Shown here in pieces: positions 46,002-56,462 of a stretch of DNA of 64,000 nucleotides (positions are counted from its first letter, which is position 1; each line of letters starts with the position of its first letter). A program made the translations under genes and the position numbers. The DNA is from an uncultured bacterium (GTDB taxonomy: Bacteria; Hydrogenedentota; Hydrogenedentia; Hydrogenedentales; Hydrogenedentaceae): the NCBI GenBank assembly GCA_938014335.1, contig CALLRP010000024.1:1-64000 (forward strand), read 5' to 3'. The notes beneath the pieces are model-generated. The model did not search any database and was not told the origin of the DNA. It was given only the letters and a program-made list of their open reading frames with translations.

Positions 46002-47045
46002 ATGCAGAGAAAACTTCTACATGTCATTAATGCTACTGCACCTATTCGTATCTGTGATTTAGGAGGCTGGACAGATACCTGGTTTGCCGAATATGGAGCG
46101 GTTCTTAATATTGGTGTTTATCCTTATGCAGAAGTGCAAATTTATGTATACGAAACAAATGAACACGAAAAACCCAACATTGTCTTGGATGTAGAAAATT
46201 TCGGTGAACGATACACTCTCCATACCTCTTTCCCTGAATATGATAAGCATCCCTTATTAGAAGCGTGTATTGACATAATGAATCTTCCATCTAATTTGTC
46301 TTTTGAAGTTAATCTTTTTTCTGAAGCCCCTGCAGGTTGTTCGACAGGGACATCTGCTTCAATAAGTGTTGCCCTTTTAGGAGCTTTAGATTTGTTAACA
46401 CCCGGACAACGCACTCCTCATGAAATCGCAAGTCTGGCTCATCGTGTTGAAACAGAAAAATTGGGTTTACAATGTGGTATTCAAGACCAAATTTGTGCCA
46501 GTTATGGAGGAATATGTTTTATAGAGATGTTTCAGTATCCCCATGCATCCGTATCTCCTGTAACATTACCCAATTCGATATGGTGGGAATTGGAACGCCG
46601 ACTTATGCTGGTATATCTTGGAAAAACACATTCATCCAGCGATGTGCATAAGCAAGTAATTACAAGATTAGAACAACCATGGAGTGACAAAAGCATTTTA
46701 GATATATTACGGGATTCTGCTCATAAAGGAAAAAATGCATTATTAGAAGGCGATTTCAATTCTTTTGCTCAAGCCATGATACAAAATACAGAGGGTCAGA
46801 TGTCATTACACCCTGCTCTTGTATCGGAAACAGCCAAACAGGTGATTGATATAGCGAGACAACATGGGGCTATCGGATGGAAAGTTAACGGAGCAGGTGG
46901 AGAAGGAGGCTCGTTAACACTACTTTTTGATGAACATAATAAAAATAAGAGAAACTTCAAAAAAACATTGAAAGAACTGGATTCTCAATTACAGGCTATC
47001 CCTATTTATCTCTCCCGAATGGGCTTGAGAAGATGGTTTCATTAG
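46002..47045 (+). CDS. GHMP kinase, heptose-7-phosphate kinase-like (HddA type)
   Basis: 347 residues. ATAPIRICDLGGWTDTWFAEYGAVLNIGV at the N-terminus, the ATP-binding APAGCSTGTSASISVALLGAL and a C-terminal NGAGGEGGSLTLLF match HddA/fucokinase-like GHMP kinases. HddA makes D-glycero-alpha-D-manno-heptose 1,7-bisphosphate for GDP-heptose. Neither gmhA nor hddC is nearby, so a related sugar is possible. AGGAGG ribosome binding site. Its stop codon abuts that of the convergent HD gene. Confidence 0.78.
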   Translation: MQRKLLHVINATAPIRICDLGGWTDTWFAEYGAVLNIGVYPYAEVQIYVYETNEHEKPNIVLDVENFGERYTLHTSFPEYDKHPLLEACIDIMNLPSNLSFEVNLFSEAPAGCSTGTSASISVALLGALDLLTPGQRTPHEIASLAHRVETEKLGLQCGIQDQICASYGGICFIEMFQYPHASVSPVTLPNSIWWELERRLMLVYLGKTHSSSDVHKQVITRLEQPWSDKSILDILRDSAHKGKNALLEGDFNSFAQAMIQNTEGQMSLHPALVSETAKQVIDIARQHGAIGWKVNGAGGEGGSLTLLFDEHNKNKRNFKKTLKELDSQLQAIPIYLSRMGLRRWFH

Positions 47046-47627
47046 TTATTTATCTTGTGGTAGTTTTTTCCCTGCACATTCACATATTGTTTCAAAAAGT
47101 TTACGAGTTATCTCCATTCCGTAGTCATTAAAATTTTTAGGATTTTCCCAGAACTCTATTAAGTCTCCTTGATGCTCCCGTTCATAGTTTAATACTTTCA
47201 ACATCATTTGAACTTTATCCAGTCCTCGCACTAATTTCGCTTCTGGAGAGGAGGCTTCATGAAACTCACGATGTATATCTGAATATTTTTGAGAAAAACC
47301 TTCCATCAATTTATCAAAAACGGCTTGTTCTGCCTGCATTTTTTCTACAGAAAAATATTTTTGTGTAATGGGCATAGGGACATCCATCATTTTTGCTTCT
47401 GCTAAATCATGAATAATTGCCATTGTTAAAACTTTTTGAGAATCCCATTTATTTGGGAAGGAGTCAACAACCAATAATGCTAATAAAGATAAAAAGTGAC
47501 TATGTGCCGATACCGATTCAGGTATTGATACACCTCGTAATAAAAATCCTGCCCGTGGGATACGGTCTAAAGGATGGATTTCTCTGAATAAATGTAAAAC
47601 TTTACTATAAAAATCATCCATATTCAT
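47046..47627 (-). CDS. HD-domain phosphohydrolase (YfbR/HDDC2-like 5'-deoxynucleotidase)
   Basis: 193 residues. The HD ligands are visible: H42 in ESVSAHSHF, H73-D74 in IIHDLAEAKMMDVP, and the final Asp in RGLDKVQMMLKVLNYE. The E-SV-x-x-H opening and the HDLAE box place it with the HDDC2/YfbR nucleotidases rather than RelA/SpoT types. It would dephosphorylate deoxynucleoside monophosphates. Transcribed after the small membrane protein gene (26-base gap). Confidence 0.83.
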   Translation of the reverse strand: MNMDDFYSKVLHLFREIHPLDRIPRAGFLLRGVSIPESVSAHSHFLSLLALLVVDSFPNKWDSQKVLTMAIIHDLAEAKMMDVPMPITQKYFSVEKMQAEQAVFDKLMEGFSQKYSDIHREFHEASSPEAKLVRGLDKVQMMLKVLNYEREHQGDLIEFWENPKNFNDYGMEITRKLFETICECAGKKLPQDK

Positions 47628-47653
47628 ATTAATTCCTTCCTGAAAAGTATAGA

Positions 47654-48112
47654 TTAACTTACATTCTGGATTTCTTCTGCTAATAAACTTATCATTTTTT
47701 TAAACTGCATACTAAATACAAAATAGATAACTACAAATGCAAAAAACATTGTTACCCCAATGGGAATAAGCATTACTTTTTCCTTTATAAATAAAAATAA
47801 AATTGAAAGAAAAAGTATATCTATTATCGGGACAACATAAAGAATAAGATAGCGAAACCATATAAAATTTTTTACAGAACAACTGACTACAACACTACCA
47901 CTCTTTCCTTGAATATAAAGTTTATCTATCCATGGATACATTACTATTTCACCCTGCTGCCCACGGGATAAGGGGCGAAACATTTCTATATTATCCTCCC
48001 ATTCCCGCTCCACAATGAACCCTTTACTAAAAAATAAACTCCGCAATTTTTCAAGATAGTTTTTCCTCTCCATTTCTCCAACCTCGACCTCGATTGCAAA
48101 ATATTTCTCCAT
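47654..48112 (-). CDS. Small membrane protein of unknown function
   Basis: 152 residues. A polar N-terminal 85 residues (ending near SCSVKNFIWF) precede two membrane helices (about 88-107 and 112-133) and a short polar end. No known family recognised. It is a plausible operon partner of the HD phosphohydrolase, 26 bases downstream. Confidence 0.6.
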   Translation of the reverse strand: MEKYFAIEVEVGEMERKNYLEKLRSLFFSKGFIVEREWEDNIEMFRPLSRGQQGEIVMYPWIDKLYIQGKSGSVVVSCSVKNFIWFRYLILYVVPIIDILFLSILFLFIKEKVMLIPIGVTMFFAFVVIYFVFSMQFKKMISLLAEEIQNVS

Positions 48113-48192
48113 GTTCCATTCCTTTTTATGATTTAACTTTATATAATATATTACATCTATTTAATTAACTTGTAAAATTATATAGATATGGT

Positions 48193-49020
48193 ATGAAACA
48201 ACTTATCGTTTTCTTTGGTGCTATTGGAGATACAATATTATTTGCACCCGCAATTCAAAAATTATCACGAAATGTAGATATTTCCGTTGTCGGTTATCCT
48301 GAGCGAATGGTTTTATTAAAAAAAGTGGGGTGGGTAGAAAAAATATATGACGCTGACACGATAGATTTTGATTCTTTTTTTTCTGAGCCTTCACCTAAAC
48401 TATTTGATTTTATTACAAAATTTGATGCAATTTATTTTTTTATCAGGGATGGAAAAAAACTAGAAAAAATTGCAAAATCTATTGGCGTTCCTAATGTATA
48501 TTATTTTCCTGGGATTCCCCCTAACAACTGGAACCGACATGCGTCAATATATTATCTTCAATGCTTTGGTTTCCGACCTGATAAAACATTCATTTTACCT
48601 ATACAACCTAAAAAAATACATAACGAAGTTATCATCCATCCGGGAAGTGGCAGTAAGAAAAAAAACTTCTCTGTTGACTTTTTTTTAGAAATAACTAAAC
48701 AATTACATGATAACCATTTGAAAGTTCGCTGGTGCCTCGGACCGGCGGAGAAGGAATTCTCCATTCCAAGAGAAATTCCGACACTTGAAATAGAAGACCT
48801 AACGAAACTGGCAGAGTATATTGCTGGAGCAAGTGCATATATCGGTAATGACAGTGGAATTTCTCATCTCGCAGGGGCAATCGGTGTAAAGACAATTGTT
48901 TTTTTTCGTTCGACCGACCCAGGGATATGGTCCCCCTTAGGTCCCCGCGTTTTTACATTCACTACCAAAACTCTATGTATAGATAAGATATTAAAAATTG
49001 TTTCTACAAATCCTGTATAA
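48193..49020 (+). CDS. GT9-family glycosyltransferase (heptosyltransferase-like)
   Basis: 275 residues, shorter than the usual 320-350 of heptosyltransferases. FFGAIGDTILFAPAI at the N-terminus, IHPGSGSKKKNFSVDFFLEI in the middle and YIGNDSGISHLAGAIGVKTIVFF near the end match family GT9. These transfer an ADP- or GDP-heptose to lipopolysaccharide core. The N-domain looks slightly trimmed. It lies next to sugar nucleotide genes, which supports a glycan role. Confidence 0.8.
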   Translation: MKQLIVFFGAIGDTILFAPAIQKLSRNVDISVVGYPERMVLLKKVGWVEKIYDADTIDFDSFFSEPSPKLFDFITKFDAIYFFIRDGKKLEKIAKSIGVPNVYYFPGIPPNNWNRHASIYYLQCFGFRPDKTFILPIQPKKIHNEVIIHPGSGSKKKNFSVDFFLEITKQLHDNHLKVRWCLGPAEKEFSIPREIPTLEIEDLTKLAEYIAGASAYIGNDSGISHLAGAIGVKTIVFFRSTDPGIWSPLGPRVFTFTTKTLCIDKILKIVSTNPV

Positions 49021-49132
49021 TTTTCTTATAAGAAATAGAGACCCCTCCAAGTATATAAAAATTAACTATTTTTTCTTTCCTAAATTTTTATTCCTTCCTT
49101 TTTCGTTCTACATTGTTTATTTTCTATACTGT

Positions 49133-49138
49133 TATAAT
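49133..49138 (+). promoter_or_regulatory. Perfect -10 box upstream of the epimerase operon
   Basis: TATAAT at 49133-49138; the -35 region (ACATTG or TTGTTT) is weak. It would start transcription at about 49145 and place the small ORF at 49165 first on the transcript. Confidence 0.4.
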
Positions 49139-49164
49139 TTATACCTCAAACAAAGGTTTGCCTT

Positions 49165-49227
49165 ATGAAAAGTTTTTTTATTAAACTTTTAATTCCAAAT
49201 CCAATAATAAGAAGGGGAAGTTTATGA
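49165..49227 (+). CDS. Possible 20-residue leader peptide coupled to the epimerase gene
   Basis: The ORF codes for MKSFFIKLLIPNPIIRRGSL, with AAAGG eight bases upstream. Its TGA overlaps the ATG of the epimerase at 49224 (ATGA), the arrangement expected for translational coupling. The epimerase's own ribosome binding site (AAGGGG) lies inside it. It could be chance; no repeated regulatory codon is present. Confidence 0.3.
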   Translation: MKSFFIKLLIPNPIIRRGSL

Positions 49228-50180
49228 AAGTGCTAATTACAGGTGTGGCGGGGTTTATTGGCTCAAGCCTTGCAGACCGACTTATTACATACAAAAATGA
49301 AGTTATCGGAATGGATGATTTTAGTCCTACTTATGACCCCCAGATAAAACGCCGTTATATTGAAAATGCATTGAAATCAGAACTTTTCACTTTATATGAA
49401 GCGGATATATGCGATAAAGAAACCGTATACAAAATATTCAAGAAACATAATCCAGAAGTGGTAGTCCACCTCGCCGCACGAGCAGGTGTTCGTCCTTCTC
49501 TTGAAAATCCGGAAGAATATTATAGGATTAATATCATTGGTTCGCAAAATATATTGGACGCTTGCCGTGACACTCGACCTTCACATTTAGTTTTTGCTTC
49601 CAGTTCGTCAGTATATGGGGGGAGCAAAGCCATTCCTTATTCAGAGGAAGACCCTGTAATGTTTCCTATCAGTCCCTATGCAGTTACAAAAAGGACAAAT
49701 GAACTCCAAGCACATGTGTATAGTTCCCTTTATGGATTAAATATTACTATGCTTCGTTTCTTTACGGTATATGGACCTCGACAAAGACCCGATATGGGCA
49801 TACATAAATTTACAAAGCAAATCTTGACAGGCAAACCTGTTGTATTATTTGGTGATGGAACCTCTGCTCGTGATTATACCTACATTGATGATATTTTAGA
49901 TGGTCTCATAAAAAGTATTGAAAGGCCTTTTCAATATGAAATTTTTAACTTAGGTGAAAACCATACCACAAAACTTATTGACCTAATAGAGATTATTTCA
50001 AAATGTGCCGGGAAACCTGCTCAAATTGAGTGGCAACCCTATCAACCGGGGGATGTTGAAATTACTTATGCGGACATCACTCATGCCCGCACCTTGCTTA
50101 ACTACAAACCCTGTGTTCCTGTAGAGGAAGGCATCCTGAGATATGTTCACTGGTTCAAAAAGTTTTACAATATAGATTAG
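49224..50180 (+). CDS. NAD-dependent sugar epimerase (UDP-glucuronate 4-epimerase-like)
   Basis: 318 residues. Rossmann GVAGFIG (7-13); the active-site Ser in SSSSVYGG (126-133), Y152 and K156 in SPYAVTK. The loop FSPTYDPQIKRRYIE after the first strands is typical of UDP-glucuronate/UDP-galacturonate epimerases. It is first of a three-gene run with gmd and an rmd-like gene; gmd starts ten bases later. Confidence 0.84.
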   Translation: MKVLITGVAGFIGSSLADRLITYKNEVIGMDDFSPTYDPQIKRRYIENALKSELFTLYEADICDKETVYKIFKKHNPEVVVHLAARAGVRPSLENPEEYYRINIIGSQNILDACRDTRPSHLVFASSSSVYGGSKAIPYSEEDPVMFPISPYAVTKRTNELQAHVYSSLYGLNITMLRFFTVYGPRQRPDMGIHKFTKQILTGKPVVLFGDGTSARDYTYIDDILDGLIKSIERPFQYEIFNLGENHTTKLIDLIEIISKCAGKPAQIEWQPYQPGDVEITYADITHARTLLNYKPCVPVEEGILRYVHWFKKFYNID

Positions 50181-52135
<1,955 letters not shown>

Positions 52136-52143
52136 TCCATACC

Positions 52144-52173
52144 TTGCGTTTTTAGATGTATTTTTTGTAAAAT
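52144..52173 (+). promoter_or_regulatory. Predicted promoter of tRNA-His
   Basis: -35 TTGCGT (52144-52149), 18-base spacer, -10 TAAAAT (52168-52173), ending 13 bases before the mature tRNA. Confidence 0.45.
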
Positions 52174-52186
52174 AAAATACTCAGGT

Positions 52187-52263
52187 GCCGGGGTAGCTCA
52201 GTTGGTTAGAGCACTGGATTGTGGTTCCAGATGTCCTGGGTTCGACTCCCAGCCCCGGTACCA
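52187..52263 (+). tRNA. tRNA-His (anticodon GTG)
   Basis: Full cloverleaf with CCA encoded. Acceptor GCCGGGG/CCCCGGT, D-arm GCTC/GAGC, anticodon stem CTGGA/TCCAG with loop TTGTGGT (anticodon GTG), T-arm CTGGG TTCGACT CCCAG. The acceptor ends in a G1-T72 wobble, position -1 is T and position 73 is A, so the usual bacterial G-1:C73 pair of tRNA-His is not encoded. Confidence 0.93.
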
Positions 52264-53256
52264 TCCTACCTTAGCTTGTTTAACTTTATTATCCTGTTCC
52301 ATTAACCATGCAAGCCCATCATCTAACATCTGTATTACTTTAAGTCCATCACTCTTGCGCAATCCGGGATGGTCAATAGGATACCAGCGTATTTCCTTTG
52401 GTTCTCCTGCTGCCTCGAATAATATTTTCCCGGCTTCCGGTGTGACCAATGTATCCTGATCACCATTTAGAAATAGCAAGGGCGTTGGAGATGTCCCTTT
52501 AACATAGTGAATGGGGTCTGCTACCCCCATAATAAAGGAAACAATGGGTTTCCCAATTGCATGTAACCATTTTGGTGCATTGTTTTTTATTGCGGGAGCA
52601 TCCAACATTACCTTAATGTTACCGCCTCCTACTACAAGGATAGACGCTTTTATCCGTTTATCAAAAGCAGTTAATGTGCTTCCGGTAATAGCCCCATAAC
52701 TTGCACCTACAAGATAAATTCGGTTGGGGTCAATATCAGGGTGTGTCTGTAAGTAATCAATGAGTCTTCTTGCATCATTTATGGTTTTCCATGGACGCTG
52801 ACGAAATGCTATAAATTGTATAAGCCAGTTCCCTTGAACTTTTCGTTCTCCCTGCATAATCTGGTCAAAACTTGCCATAGCAAATCCTTTTTCCGTGAAA
52901 GGTCCGGCTATCTCATGGATAAAATCTTTACTCTGTCCTATCCCATGAAGAAAAACAACACAAGGGACTTTTTCCTTCATTTCGTAAGGCAATAAAAGTA
53001 AAGCAGGAACGCGTTCACCAGGTCTGCTTTCATACGAGAACTTAATACTCTGGAAGTGACGCGGACGACGAACATTAAAAACTTCTAGCTCATCATTAAT
53101 CTCTTTCGATTCTTCTACCCGTGGGTTCAAGGGAAGAGTGGGGTCATAGTTATTAAAATAGGTACGGTCTGCGTAAAATTTGAATAGAAGTAAGATAACA
53201 ATTAATGAAAGGATAACAATACCTATCCATTTCAATATCTTTTTTACAGTATCCAT
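52198..53256 (-). CDS. Membrane-anchored alpha/beta hydrolase, 3' end running into tRNA-His
   Basis: 352 residues. N-terminal membrane anchor (about 8-27). Nucleophile S186 in GASYGA, acid D268 in NGDQDTL and H296 in IDHPGL form the triad; the oxyanion loop is VVFLHGIGQ. The fold resembles dienelactone hydrolase/acetyl-xylan-esterase types. From residue 331 to the stop the reading frame is the exact antisense of tRNA-His, so the last 22 residues are unlikely to be ancestral; the family domain is complete before that. Substrate unknown. Confidence 0.78.
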   Translation of the reverse strand: MDTVKKILKWIGIVILSLIVILLLFKFYADRTYFNNYDPTLPLNPRVEESKEINDELEVFNVRRPRHFQSIKFSYESRPGERVPALLLLPYEMKEKVPCVVFLHGIGQSKDFIHEIAGPFTEKGFAMASFDQIMQGERKVQGNWLIQFIAFRQRPWKTINDARRLIDYLQTHPDIDPNRIYLVGASYGAITGSTLTAFDKRIKASILVVGGGNIKVMLDAPAIKNNAPKWLHAIGKPIVSFIMGVADPIHYVKGTSPTPLLFLNGDQDTLVTPEAGKILFEAAGEPKEIRWYPIDHPGLRKSDGLKVIQMLDDGLAWLMEQDNKVKQAKVGWYRGWESNPGHLEPQSSALTN

Positions 53257-53348
53257 AAGACAAAACTCCTTACTCTTATTTTAGAAATTAATAAATTTCA
53301 AAAATAGACAATACTTTCGATAAATTTGTTTCAATTATGGAAAACCGA

Positions 53349-55610
53349 CTATGGATTCCTTCCCATTACAAAGGATAAATCATTTGAGGCATTATTTGCA
53401 ATAATTAAATCGTATATTCCATCTCTGTCAATATCGAATGGGATACCTGACACAGGGCTATGACCCACATAATAATAGTAAGCAGATGAAAATTGTAGTT
53501 TTCCATTGTTTAACACAACGGATAGGGTACTATCTCCATTGATAGATATTAAATCGGGAAACCCATTATTGTCTATATCCCACGAGAACACAGATTTGGG
53601 ATTTTTACCAATTTTTATATAACCTGTGTTTACAAAAGAGCCATCGGGCTTGGCTCCAAAAATTACGACTGTTTGACCTGTAGGATGAATCGTAACGGCT
53701 TCCAAATCTCCATCGCGGTCTAAATCAACCATCAATAGTCCTCGTGGGTTTCCATTTGTTGCATATCTTTTTTGTGTACTTTTATCAAAAGTTCCATCAC
53801 CATTCCCGAACCAGCATACAAAACGAGAGGGGGATTGGTCATCGGGGTCGTCAGGGTCTTTACTACTCACAAACAATAAATCCAATTTTCCATCACGATT
53901 GACATCTGCTAATTTAACAGCCATGGGATAATTTCCCACAATTGTTTCTTTTGCAGGGCCAAAAGCACCGGTTCCATCTCCCAATAGCACAGAAATGGTA
54001 TCTGCTTTTGGATTAGAAGTAACAATATCCTTGTTGCCGTCATTGTTTACATCATCCACGACAATGAAAGATGGATAGGGATTATGTGAAAAAGTAGGTT
54101 CTCGAACAGAGTAAACTCCTTTCTTTTGAAATATGCCTTGTCCATTATTTAAATAAATTGTTACACCCATTACTCCTCTTTCACATAAAACAAGGTCTAC
54201 AGAATTATTATTATTATCAATCGGAGTGCATACAATAGATTGAACTATTCCCGAAGTATCCCACCTCCCTTTTTCTGTCAATGATAAGTCGGTATTTACC
54301 TGAAAAACCTTAAAGAAGGCATTTCGATTAGAACAGACTATAATTTCATTTTGAGAATCTCCATTAAAATCGCCATAACTCAAAGTTCCTATATCCCCAT
54401 CAAATAAGGGTCTTGTCTCTGTTTTACTAAAAGTGTTCCCATCGCCATAAATTACACCTACTCGATTTAACCCTGAAAGTGTAAAGATTAAATCTTTGTG
54501 CGTGTCTGCATTCAAGTCCACATTAATAATATCAATAGCCCCCACTCCTAAATTTATAGTTTTTTTATATGTAAAACTCCCTTCTTGTGAACCATAGAAA
54601 ATTTCTGCAGATGCAAAAGGTCCAACTGCTGTCGCTCCGGTACTTAAAGTTAAATTTCCATACAATAATCCGAGTAAGTCTAAAAATCCATCTCCATTGA
54701 GGTCTTCGATTCGTATTTTCATGGGAAGTGCCCGTGAGGGAAGCGTTTCTGTCAGAGTAAAACCTCCCTGTGTATCATTCATAAGCAAAGAATAATTTCC
54801 ACTTCCTGCATTTGCAACAATTAAATCGGGATATGTATCGCTGTTTATGTCTATTGTTTCTACACATCTGGGATAAGTCCCCACAGAATAATCTACTTTG
54901 GTCGTGAAATAATTATCAGGCTGGCTTAATAATACAGAAATATTATTTGAATCTCGATTGGAAACGACTAAATCTATTTCGCCATTTTTATCCAAATCTA
55001 CAGGTAATAACCAACGAGGTGCATTTCCACACTGCACATATTGGAACTCTCCCCACAACTTATTTCCCACATTTAAAAGGTAACTCACTCCCCCCATTCC
55101 CGATTCCGCAATGACAACATCAGAAAGTCCATCTTTGTTTATATCCAAAAATACCATAGCCAGGGGTTTTGCCCCTTCTCGTAAAGTAATTGTCTCGGCT
55201 TCTTCAAATGTTCCGTCTCCCTTGCCATAAAGGAGAGATATGGAATTATCGTTTTGGTTCACTACTCCAAGGTCTACAAAACCATCGCCATTTACATCAA
55301 TATTGGCTATCATCCCAGGTCCTTTCCCCACTATATAATCTACATGCAAACGGAAATTTCCTTTCTCCGAATCGCGTAACAAAACCGCTACTTTATTCGT
55401 ATTATAAATAGTAACTGCAATATCAGGTGCCCCGTCCCGATTGAAATCACCCGATGTTAAGAAATGACTGATACCTCCGGTCGGATATTGGTACGCTGAA
55501 TGAAAAAAACGCATTGAAACATTCGGGTCCGGATTCTCAGCAGTATCACACCCTGAAAATGAAAGTATAAAAACTAAAAAAGCATAGGAATAATAAAAGA
55601 TTTTATGCAT
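53349..55610 (-). CDS. FG-GAP/VCBS-repeat lipoprotein
   Basis: 753 residues from the ATG at 55610, preceded by AAGGTG and giving a signal ending SFSGC (lipobox); an in-frame ATG 20 codons upstream is less likely. About a dozen FG-GAP/VCBS units follow, each with a calcium-type D-x-N/D-x-D-G motif such as DFNRDGAPDIAV, DVNGDGFVDLGV, DINKDGLSDVVI. This beta-propeller-like arrangement is common in secreted proteins of Planctomycetes and relatives and likely binds calcium and glycans or proteins at the outer surface. No catalytic domain is seen. Confidence 0.85.
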   Translation of the reverse strand: MHKIFYYSYAFLVFILSFSGCDTAENPDPNVSMRFFHSAYQYPTGGISHFLTSGDFNRDGAPDIAVTIYNTNKVAVLLRDSEKGNFRLHVDYIVGKGPGMIANIDVNGDGFVDLGVVNQNDNSISLLYGKGDGTFEEAETITLREGAKPLAMVFLDINKDGLSDVVIAESGMGGVSYLLNVGNKLWGEFQYVQCGNAPRWLLPVDLDKNGEIDLVVSNRDSNNISVLLSQPDNYFTTKVDYSVGTYPRCVETIDINSDTYPDLIVANAGSGNYSLLMNDTQGGFTLTETLPSRALPMKIRIEDLNGDGFLDLLGLLYGNLTLSTGATAVGPFASAEIFYGSQEGSFTYKKTINLGVGAIDIINVDLNADTHKDLIFTLSGLNRVGVIYGDGNTFSKTETRPLFDGDIGTLSYGDFNGDSQNEIIVCSNRNAFFKVFQVNTDLSLTEKGRWDTSGIVQSIVCTPIDNNNNSVDLVLCERGVMGVTIYLNNGQGIFQKKGVYSVREPTFSHNPYPSFIVVDDVNNDGNKDIVTSNPKADTISVLLGDGTGAFGPAKETIVGNYPMAVKLADVNRDGKLDLLFVSSKDPDDPDDQSPSRFVCWFGNGDGTFDKSTQKRYATNGNPRGLLMVDLDRDGDLEAVTIHPTGQTVVIFGAKPDGSFVNTGYIKIGKNPKSVFSWDIDNNGFPDLISINGDSTLSVVLNNGKLQFSSAYYYYVGHSPVSGIPFDIDRDGIYDLIIANNASNDLSFVMGRNP

Positions 55611-55699
55611 GCAACACCTTTTATCAGTTATACTTTTATGCATGATGATGTGTCTCAAAACAATAGTCAAAATATATCATACAGAAAAGTGCTTATTCT

Positions 55700-56413
55700 A
55701 TGAAACGAATCTCCGTAGTTTCGGATTTACATATATTCTGTTCCCGTTCCAATTGGGAAAAGAAATTATACGCTGTAGAAGAGGCCATCCAGGCATCGGA
55801 TATATTTGTTTTTAATGGGGATACTTTTGACTTTCATTGGACAGAGGAAAAATCCAATGAGGAGTTTTTTCAAAAAGCCATTGAAATTTTAAAAAACCTT
55901 TCTGAAAAAAATCCACAATGTCATATTCATCTCAATTTAGGGAATCATGACCATCACCGAGATTTTTGCCAACTGTTAGCCAAATTAGAAAAAGAAGTAC
56001 CCCATTTCTCATGGCACCCTTATTATTTGAGAGTCGGGAAAATAGTCTTCCTGCATGGCGATGTCTCGATTCGCAAAATGAACCATAGCCAATTGACAAA
56101 GTATCGGAATCGTTGGGAACACAAACCATTACGAAAAAATACTCTTGTGAATCAGATTTATGATGTGGCTGTTACGATGCGAACACATGTGGCTGTCTCA
56201 CATATTTATTTCCGCCGTCGCAGAACGGTGCGAAATTTATTGTGGTATCTTAACGAACTTGACCTCGGTACCGATTCGGGCATCAGTGAAGTATATTTTG
56301 GACATACCCATGTCCCTCTACGAAACTTCCGTTATAAAGGGATTACTTTTCATAATACGGGCACAGCATATAAAGGGATGAAATTAAATATCCTTCGCGC
56401 CCTCGTATTGTAG
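55700..56413 (+). CDS. Calcineurin-type metallophosphoesterase (LpxH-like)
   Basis: 237 residues. Metal ligands: D9 and H11 in VSDLHIF, GDTFDF, GNHDHH, FLHGDVSI and FGHTHVP. This motif order is that of UDP-2,3-diacylglucosamine hydrolases and their relatives. Without other lipid A genes here, the LpxH assignment stays tentative. It is transcribed divergently from the FG-GAP lipoprotein. Confidence 0.82.
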   Translation: MKRISVVSDLHIFCSRSNWEKKLYAVEEAIQASDIFVFNGDTFDFHWTEEKSNEEFFQKAIEILKNLSEKNPQCHIHLNLGNHDHHRDFCQLLAKLEKEVPHFSWHPYYLRVGKIVFLHGDVSIRKMNHSQLTKYRNRWEHKPLRKNTLVNQIYDVAVTMRTHVAVSHIYFRRRRTVRNLLWYLNELDLGTDSGISEVYFGHTHVPLRNFRYKGITFHNTGTAYKGMKLNILRALVL

Positions 56414-56462
56414 TATATGTTTCAAGTGATTTTAGTAAAAATATAAACTTTTTCTATTTCAT

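Noticed and set aside
52202..52459. Plus-strand ORF starting inside tRNA-His
   Set aside because: It is the translation of the tRNA itself plus antisense of the hydrolase; no ribosome binding site or family.
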